Position numbers and translations under genes: made by a program. Shown piece after piece: positions 59,435-64,000 of a stretch of DNA of 64,000 nucleotides. The notes below the pieces were generated by a model. That model searched no databases and was not told where the DNA came from. It worked only from the letters and a program-made list of their open reading frames with translations. Where the stretch lies: positions 2,085,001-2,149,000 of the forward strand of contig NZ_CP041745.1 of the NCBI RefSeq assembly GCF_007556815.1. The letters run 5' to 3'. This stretch comes from Paraburkholderia megapolitana. Lineage in GTDB: Bacteria; Pseudomonadota; Gammaproteobacteria; Burkholderiales; Burkholderiaceae. The stretch's first letter is position 1, and each line of letters begins with the position of its first letter.

Positions 59435-60022
59435 TCAGATGTTCAGACGCGTCACCTTCGTGCCGGCGATCGAGATGTCGCCCATCAGCCCGGCATTGGT
59501 CATCACGAAGACTTCGACCGGAGCCGTTGCGGTCGTCGTGTCGATCGAGCCGTTCGCGCCCATCTTCACGAGCGCCACGGAAGCATCTCCACCGGCTGCC
59601 CAGCCGTCCGAGTTGCGGAACCGGTCGAGTGCGTCCTGCGTCATGAACAGGAAGATGATTGCCTTCGACTGCGCACCGGCCTGCAAACCGAACGAGCCCG
59701 ACGCCGTGCTGTAGTAGCCGACCGTGCTGCCGCCGACGCGCAGCGAGCCTTCGCCATACTGGCCACCGACGATCAGGCCTGCCTGAAGGACCGACGGGAA
59801 CACGAGGATGCCACGCGACTTCGAGACGAGTTCGCGGGAGCCTGGTACCGTCGAATACAGCTTGGAAATCGCGCCGTCGACGCTGGCGTTGATCGAGTCG
59901 CGCTTCGACGCATTGCCCGAGGCAGTGGGCGTGCTATTGGGCGTTGTGGTGCAGCCCGCGAGCGTAAGGCCTCCGAAAGCAAGTGCAGCGGTGGTTTTCA
60001 GAATGAAGTTTCGTCTTTGCAT
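59435..60022 (-). CDS. SYLF/YSC84-domain lipoprotein
   Basis: This 195-residue protein has a twin-arginine lipoprotein signal (MQRRNFILKTTAALAFGGLTLAGC; the lipobox is LAGC) and a SYLF domain of the Ysc84 type (SKSRGILVFPSVLQAG, VGGQYGEGSLRV, GSFGLQAGAQS). Bacterial members are envelope proteins of unclear function; eukaryotic SYLF domains bind lipids. The start at 60,022 is chosen for the signal peptide. Confidence 0.9.
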   Translation of the reverse strand: MQRRNFILKTTAALAFGGLTLAGCTTTPNSTPTASGNASKRDSINASVDGAISKLYSTVPGSRELVSKSRGILVFPSVLQAGLIVGGQYGEGSLRVGGSTVGYYSTASGSFGLQAGAQSKAIIFLFMTQDALDRFRNSDGWAAGGDASVALVKMGANGSIDTTTATAPVEVFVMTNAGLMGDISIAGTKVTRLNI

Positions 60023-60415
60023 CTTTTTTCTCCATCGTGGTTCCAGGGCAACCTGATCAGTGGTGACGGTTGGCCATTGGGTTATAACACATGAGAAGCG
60101 CAGCAATGCGCGTGCCTGACCGGCGAAAAGCCTTGTCGGACGGGCGTTTGCGGGAAAATGCGCAAATCGTGCAACGTAACTTTGACCGAATTGAGGATGC
60201 GTCGAAGCGATGCGGCAACTGGCAGTTCGCAGCGATTTCGCCTGCTATCGCCCTGATTTCGACGCCCCGTCTACGGCCTGCCCGAACGCCGCCGGTGCCG
60301 GTTTTTTTTACCGGAAGCGGGTGATTTGCACGTTCGATGAAAAGACTTTGAAAGTCTGGCGCGCTTCCCCACGCGTAGGTTTTTCGCAACGTGATCCGGC
60401 ATCGATTACCGCATT
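60023..60415. other. 393-bp region without a supported gene
   Basis: It lies upstream of the SYLF lipoprotein gene and downstream of a small membrane-protein gene, both read leftward. Frames in it have no recognisable features. The A+T-rich start (60,020-60,100) is the likely promoter of the lipoprotein gene. Confidence 0.45.
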
Positions 60416-60856
60416 TCAATGCGGCGTGCTGCTTTTTACAGCGGGTCGGCGCAGTGCGCGGCGAACGCCGGCAATCACCAGACCGAAGCCGAACAGCACC
60501 GCGGCCGGCACCACCCAGTAGCCAACGAACGCATGCCACAGGTAGCCGGCGAGCGTACTGCGGCGAACCGAATACTCGTCGATGGCTTCCTGCTGACGCG
60601 GTGCGTTGGCGGCCAGCACGTCGGCCGGGCAGCCCGCGGCACGTGCCTCGTCGGGCTTGCCGTGACAGCGCACGGGTGCTCCCGCGGCGCGTTGTGCATC
60701 GGTGAAGTCCCAGGTGGTCAGCGCGTGCTCGAGATCGACGGCGTTGTAGGCCATCTCCTCGTGGATCTCGCGGACCGCAACGATCAGTACCGGCACGGCC
60801 CAGAACACGATGACGACCAGCCATCGCCTGAACCAGCGGTTTTGTCTCCATGCCAT
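60416..60856 (-). CDS. Small two-helix membrane protein, function unknown
   Basis: This 146-residue protein has one hydrophobic helix near the N-terminus (RWLVVIVFWAVPVLIVAV) and one near the C-terminus (GYWVVPAAVLFGFGLVIAGV), with a soluble central part that contains two Cys (APVRCHGKPDEARAAGCPAD). The two Cys suggest a periplasmic, possibly disulfide-bonded loop. I do not recognise a named family. Confidence 0.75.
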   Translation of the reverse strand: MAWRQNRWFRRWLVVIVFWAVPVLIVAVREIHEEMAYNAVDLEHALTTWDFTDAQRAAGAPVRCHGKPDEARAAGCPADVLAANAPRQQEAIDEYSVRRSTLAGYLWHAFVGYWVVPAAVLFGFGLVIAGVRRALRRPAVKSSTPH

Positions 60857-61049
60857 TCTTGCCTCCGTTCAATGCGCGCTCGCATCAACGACAAGACGGC
60901 GGCCCGATGGCGCATGATGTTTTATGTGGGGTGGGCCGTCTCCGCAGCCATCATAGAAGAAATCCGGCGGTGGTGTGCATGTCGCGCTGCAGCGGAACGC
61001 CGATCGGGCACGATCGATGCTGGGTGGATGGCACTACGTGCCGCGAAAC

Positions 61050-61934
61050 CTAACCTGCCTTGCTCCCAATCTGGGAAGAGCACGCCTGCATTTCTCCCAG
61101 AACCCAGTTCGCCAGACGTGCGAGCTTCGATTCAGGAGTGATTGGGTCGGGCGAGAGCAGGTAGTAAGCCGAGCGATCCCTTTTGAAGCCGTGGGGTGCA
61201 ACCAGCTGCTGCGCACGCAATTCGTCCTGCACCATGAAGTACGATGCCATGGCCATGCCAAGTCCTGCCATGGCAGCTTGAATGCAGAGATAGAAGTGCT
61301 CGTAGTCCACTCGTTTGCCCTTCTTTATCGGCGCTCCACCGGCGCTTTCCCAGTTTTTCCACGCAAGCGGCCGCGACCTGGTATGCAGCAGTACGGGGTT
61401 TGCGCGCAAAAAGCCTTGCCGATCGGCTCGACACACCGGCCCGACCCATTCATCGCTAATTTTCAGCGAATGAATCTCGCTGCCCCAATTGAAATCATTG
61501 CGACGCAGCGCTACGTCAACTCCCGATTTCTGGAAATCAATAGGACCTCCCGCCGCCGACAGATGCAGCTGGATGTCGGGATGGGCGTCTTCGAATGCCG
61601 GTAGTCGCGGAATCAGCCACTTCATCGCGATTGTTGGTTCGCACGACAACACGATCACACTCTGGTTGGTTTGTTGCCTGATCCGATAAACGGTGCCTTC
61701 CAGTTGCTCGAAGACGGACTGGGTCGTCGTCAGCAACAGGCGACCGACTGGGGTAAGAAACACCGCACGATTGCGTCGTTCAAACAGCGCCGTGCCCAAC
61801 GCATCTTCCAGTTGCTTGATCTGACGGCTGACGGCGCCATGCGTGACATGCAGTTGCTCTGCCGCCTGGACAAAACTATCTGCCTGGGCGGCGACATTGA
61901 ACACCCGAAAAGAGGTCAGTGGGGGAAGTTTCAT
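61050..61934 (-). CDS. LysR-family transcriptional regulator (GcvA-like)
   Basis: This 294-residue regulator has an N-terminal winged HTH (FNVAAQADSFVQAAEQLHVT, then GAVSRQIKQLEDALGTALFERR) and a LysR substrate-binding domain resembling GcvA/AmpR-type members. It is divergent from the dioxygenase gene across 132 bases, so it probably controls the dioxygenase-exporter-phosphatase operon and itself, with an amino acid or hydroxy-amino acid as likely effector (inference from context). Confidence 0.92.
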   Translation of the reverse strand: MKLPPLTSFRVFNVAAQADSFVQAAEQLHVTHGAVSRQIKQLEDALGTALFERRNRAVFLTPVGRLLLTTTQSVFEQLEGTVYRIRQQTNQSVIVLSCEPTIAMKWLIPRLPAFEDAHPDIQLHLSAAGGPIDFQKSGVDVALRRNDFNWGSEIHSLKISDEWVGPVCRADRQGFLRANPVLLHTRSRPLAWKNWESAGGAPIKKGKRVDYEHFYLCIQAAMAGLGMAMASYFMVQDELRAQQLVAPHGFKRDRSAYYLLSPDPITPESKLARLANWVLGEMQACSSQIGSKAG

Positions 61935-61963
61935 TTTCCATTTGTGTGAGAAAAAATCACCGA

Positions 61964-61995
61964 TTCAATGTACCACAAATCGATTTTTATAATCG
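61964..61995 (+). promoter_or_regulatory. Candidate promoter and regulator site of the dioxygenase operon
   Basis: A perfect TATAAT (61,988-61,993) lies inside a short inverted repeat, CGATT-TTTAT-AATCG (61,981-61,995). A weak -35 (TTCAAT, 61,964) is 18 bases upstream of the -10. The repeat is in the right place for LysR control in the divergent gap. Confidence 0.45.
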
Positions 61996-62066
61996 CAGGA
62001 GTCCTCGACAATGATTTGCCGGTCGTGCAACCGGCGAACAAAGATTATAGAAAGCGAGGATACCAA

Positions 62067-62846
62067 ATGGAACACGCGTACCAGGACGAATCTCATGCCC
62101 AGTCAAGCGACCAGGCTAACCGGGCAGCGAGGGAAGCCGAGAATTTATGTCAGTTTATTGCACGGAAGGATTTCTGCTTCCTGCCGGCAGCCAAAACGGA
62201 ACGTTTGCTGAAGGCAATAACGGGAACCACTCTGGAGAGCTGGGAGCGATTTCAAGATAGCTGGAATCGACTGGAACCCGATCTCCACATGGCCGACGGC
62301 GGCACCTATCGCTATCGGCGGCACGCAACCTTCAGCGCACTCCCGTCCGGGCGTTGCGCCATTCGCGAATCGCACCAGCCGCACTATCAGAGTCTCGACT
62401 ACAACCATCTGAACGGCGGGGTTGCCCGGGATTTTGCGCCGATCGCGAGTGACATCGCGCAGGGGGATGTCCTTACGGCAATTTTGTCGTTCTGCTGTGA
62501 ATTGTTTGGCAGGCTTGCTCCCTTCTATGGCTGGCACATCGAGGTTCACCAGTTTCGAATCGATGCATCACAGGCAACGGCTAATCCGACGCCAGAAGGT
62601 ATCCATCGCGATGGAGTCAACTTCGTGTTCATGATGATGGTGAGCCGAAGCAACATCGTGAACGGTGAGACAAAGATCTACGATCGCGCCCGCCAACCTT
62701 TGTCCGCGTACACGTTGATGGCACCGCTTGACGCCGCGATCGTCAACGACGAACGCGTGATGCACGGCGTAACGCCAATTGCGCGGCTGGACGATGCCCA
62801 GCCCGCGAATCGTGACGTGCTAGTGGTCACGTTCTGCAAAAAATAG
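62067..62846 (+). CDS. 2OG-Fe(II) dioxygenase, free L-amino-acid hydroxylase type (IDO-like)
   Basis: This 259-residue protein matches the 2OG-Fe dioxygenase family that includes the L-isoleucine 4-hydroxylase of Bacillus thuringiensis. The iron ligands are His180-x-Asp182 in GIHRDGVNF and His233 in DERVMHGVTPI; RYRRHATF at 82-89 is a conserved family segment. Known members hydroxylate or sulfoxidise free aliphatic amino acids such as Ile, Leu and Met. The ATG at 62,067 is preceded by AGGA, which decides against an in-frame ATG at 61,968 that would overlap the promoter. A LysE exporter gene follows directly. Confidence 0.88.
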   Translation: MEHAYQDESHAQSSDQANRAAREAENLCQFIARKDFCFLPAAKTERLLKAITGTTLESWERFQDSWNRLEPDLHMADGGTYRYRRHATFSALPSGRCAIRESHQPHYQSLDYNHLNGGVARDFAPIASDIAQGDVLTAILSFCCELFGRLAPFYGWHIEVHQFRIDASQATANPTPEGIHRDGVNFVFMMMVSRSNIVNGETKIYDRARQPLSAYTLMAPLDAAIVNDERVMHGVTPIARLDDAQPANRDVLVVTFCKK

Positions 62847-62867
62847 ATGTAGCTCAAGAAAACATCC

Positions 62868-62886
62868 CGGCGGAGGTCATCCGCCG
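62868..62886 (+). other. Hairpin between dioxygenase and exporter genes
   Basis: CGGCGGA and TCCGCCG form a perfect seven-base-pair stem with a five-base loop, 20 bases before the exporter start. Without a T tract it is more likely an mRNA processing or attenuation element than a terminator. Confidence 0.4.
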
Positions 62887-62905
62887 TCCTCTTCCTGGAA
62901 CTTCA

Positions 62906-63526
62906 ATGAACGAATTACTCGCGGTAGCAATGATCACTATTCTCGCTGTCATCAGCCCTGGGCCAGATTTCGCGATGATTACCCGGAACAGCTACGCATA
63001 TGGACGTCGCTCCGGACTGATTTCGGCGCTTGGTGTTGCCCTCGGCGTACAACTGCACGTGCTCTATACGGTGCTCGGTATTGCCGTCGTTATCGCACAT
63101 TCGCCCGTTCTCTTTCTGGTCATGAAATTTCTCGGTGCGGGCTATCTGATCTACATTGGATACAGGTCGCTGACGAACAAGTCGCGTCTGACGCTCGACT
63201 TGTCGACAGGGCATCGTCTGGGCATGTGGGTCGCCTTTCGCAACGGGTTTCTGACCAATGCGCTCAACCCGAAGACAATGCTGTTTGTCGTGAGTTCATA
63301 CACGCAGATCGTCAAACCGGGTAGTCCTCTAGCAATCGATTTTGCTTATGGCGCTTTCATGTCGCTGGCCCATCTGGCCTGGTTCAGTCTCGTAGCGATC
63401 TTTTTCTCATCCGAAGTCTTGCGCCAGGCAATGCTGGAGAGGCAGCGTATTGTCGACCGGATCATCGGGACAGCGTTGATTGCGTTGGGACTGTCGCTGG
63501 CCTTCACTGCCGTGGGATTCAAATGA
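62906..63526 (+). CDS. LysE/RhtB-family amino-acid exporter
   Basis: This 206-residue inner-membrane protein has the family N-terminus MNELLAVAMITILAVISPGPDFAMITRNS with the SPGPD motif, LGAGYLIYIGYRSL and FLTNALNPKTMLFVVSSY, and six predicted hydrophobic segments. Such proteins export amino acids or derivatives by proton antiport. Placement between an amino-acid dioxygenase and a ThrH-like gene suggests that it exports the hydroxylated product. Its TGA overlaps the next start (ATGA). Confidence 0.93.
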   Translation: MNELLAVAMITILAVISPGPDFAMITRNSYAYGRRSGLISALGVALGVQLHVLYTVLGIAVVIAHSPVLFLVMKFLGAGYLIYIGYRSLTNKSRLTLDLSTGHRLGMWVAFRNGFLTNALNPKTMLFVVSSYTQIVKPGSPLAIDFAYGAFMSLAHLAWFSLVAIFFSSEVLRQAMLERQRIVDRIIGTALIALGLSLAFTAVGFK

Positions 63527-64000
63527 GCGAAGTACTCGAGAAAGTGGCGTGTATCGATCTTGAGGGTGTGCTGGTTCCGGAGATGTGGCCGTATATCGCC
63601 CAACGCACAGGTATCGATGTGCTCCACGAGACGACGCGGGAGGTTCCGGAGTATCGCTTGTTAATGGCCAGGCGGATTTCTGCACTCAGAAGTCACGGTG
63701 TGACGCTGCCGCAGATGCAGGAAATCCTGGCGGAGATCGCTCCGTTTCCCGAGTCGACGGACTTTCTCGCCAGGATTGGCGAGCAATACAGCGTGCGGAT
63801 TCTTTCCGATTGCTTTTACGAGCTGGCGGATCCGGTACTGGGATTGCTCGGGCGGCCGACGGCGTTATGTCACCACCTTGTCACCGACGATGATGGATTC
63901 ATCGTGCGCTGTGAATTCGCACCATCCCGTCGGGGCAAGGAAGACGTGGTGACGGCGTTTCTCGACGCTGGCAGCGAAGTCGTAGCGGTAGGGGATGCCT
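63523..64000 (+). CDS. thrH: ThrH-like phosphoserine phosphatase / homoserine phosphotransferase (partial, runs off right edge)
   Basis: 159 codons are visible. The HAD motif I reads IDLEGVLVPE, with Asp12 and Glu14 (DxE in place of DxD), which is characteristic of ThrH; LLMARRISAL, ILSDCFYEL, LCHHLVTDDDGF and VVAVGDA match the same family. ThrH from Pseudomonas aeruginosa removes phosphate from phosphoserine and can pass it to homoserine. The start overlaps the exporter stop by four bases, so it is co-translated with the exporter and belongs to the hydroxylase operon. Confidence 0.88.
   Translation, partial: MSEVLEKVACIDLEGVLVPEMWPYIAQRTGIDVLHETTREVPEYRLLMARRISALRSHGVTLPQMQEILAEIAPFPESTDFLARIGEQYSVRILSDCFYELADPVLGLLGRPTALCHHLVTDDDGFIVRCEFAPSRRGKEDVVTAFLDAGSEVVAVGDA

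Noticed and set aside
60057..60872. 271-codon minus-strand frame overlapping the small membrane protein
   Set aside because: Different frame from the two-helix protein, Arg-rich, no family features.
1..64000. CRISPR arrays, prophage genes, complete insertion sequences, rRNA genes
   Set aside because: None seen: no regularly spaced repeats, no integrase, transposase or phage structural frames, and no rRNA-like sequence.

Overview
The window looks like a chromosomal segment of a Burkholderia-group betaproteobacterium, most likely Paraburkholderia. The inference rests on high GC with GC-rich third codon positions, the family content and gene pairings (tRNA-Asp next to ppiD, tesA divergent from ybbA, mltG-tmk-holB-tatD, bolA-yciB-msrB-selO), and an inverted intergenic repeat of a kind I associate with Paraburkholderia. 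No database search was run, so the assignment is by pattern recognition only.

Region 1 (1-12,489) is the accessory part: the edge of a lipopeptide/polyketide biosynthetic cluster that continues beyond the left end. A minus-strand series encodes a DABA-type aminotransferase, a TauD-family (SyrP-like) hydroxylase, a loading PKS (FAAL-ACP-KS-vestigial AT-first half of a dehydratase) and then, translationally coupled, a second PKS protein that starts with a luciferase-like monooxygenase, followed by the second half of the dehydratase and a ketoreductase cut by the window edge. A TonB-dependent receptor is transcribed divergently behind a Fur-box-like sequence. The set fits an amphiphilic, beta-hydroxy-acid-containing siderophore of the cupriachelin/taiwachelin general type. 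The dehydratase divided over two proteins with a flavin monooxygenase between its halves is the most unusual item here.

Region 2 (12,663-34,006) is mostly core: tRNA-Asp, ppiD, a HigBA-like toxin-antitoxin pair with its operator, tesA/ybbA with overlapping divergent start codons, pgi, nnr, dadA, purL, a parvulin, bolA, yciB, msrB and selO. Two accessory items interrupt it: an orphan glycosyltransferase/glycosyltransferase-like/methyltransferase fusion (22,836-25,013), and a 651-bp structure made of two 201-bp inverted arms (29,456-30,106).

Region 3 (34,183-46,346) is a plus-strand run of acyl-CoA and lipid-type enzymes (acyl-CoA ligase, FadJ-like bifunctional enzyme, thiolase, PaaI-type thioesterase, NADPH reductase, SDR, HSL-type hydrolase) with pncA, a PAS-PAS hybrid histidine kinase and a Dabb protein among them. 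Region 4 (46,383-52,554) carries housekeeping genes (NRDE, ygfZ, mltG, tmk, holB, GNAT, tatD). Region 5 (52,600-60,856) carries envelope and stress genes: a periplasmic ankyrin protein, a Rap1a/Tai-type immunity-like protein, an MscS channel, otsA, an AAA ATPase, a GT4 glycosyltransferase, a SYLF lipoprotein and a small membrane protein.

Region 6 (61,050-64,000) is a compact second accessory locus: a LysR regulator divergent from a free-amino-acid-type 2OG-Fe dioxygenase, a LysE exporter and a ThrH-like phosphatase/phosphotransferase (cut by the right edge). It reads as a system that hydroxylates an amino acid and exports the product.
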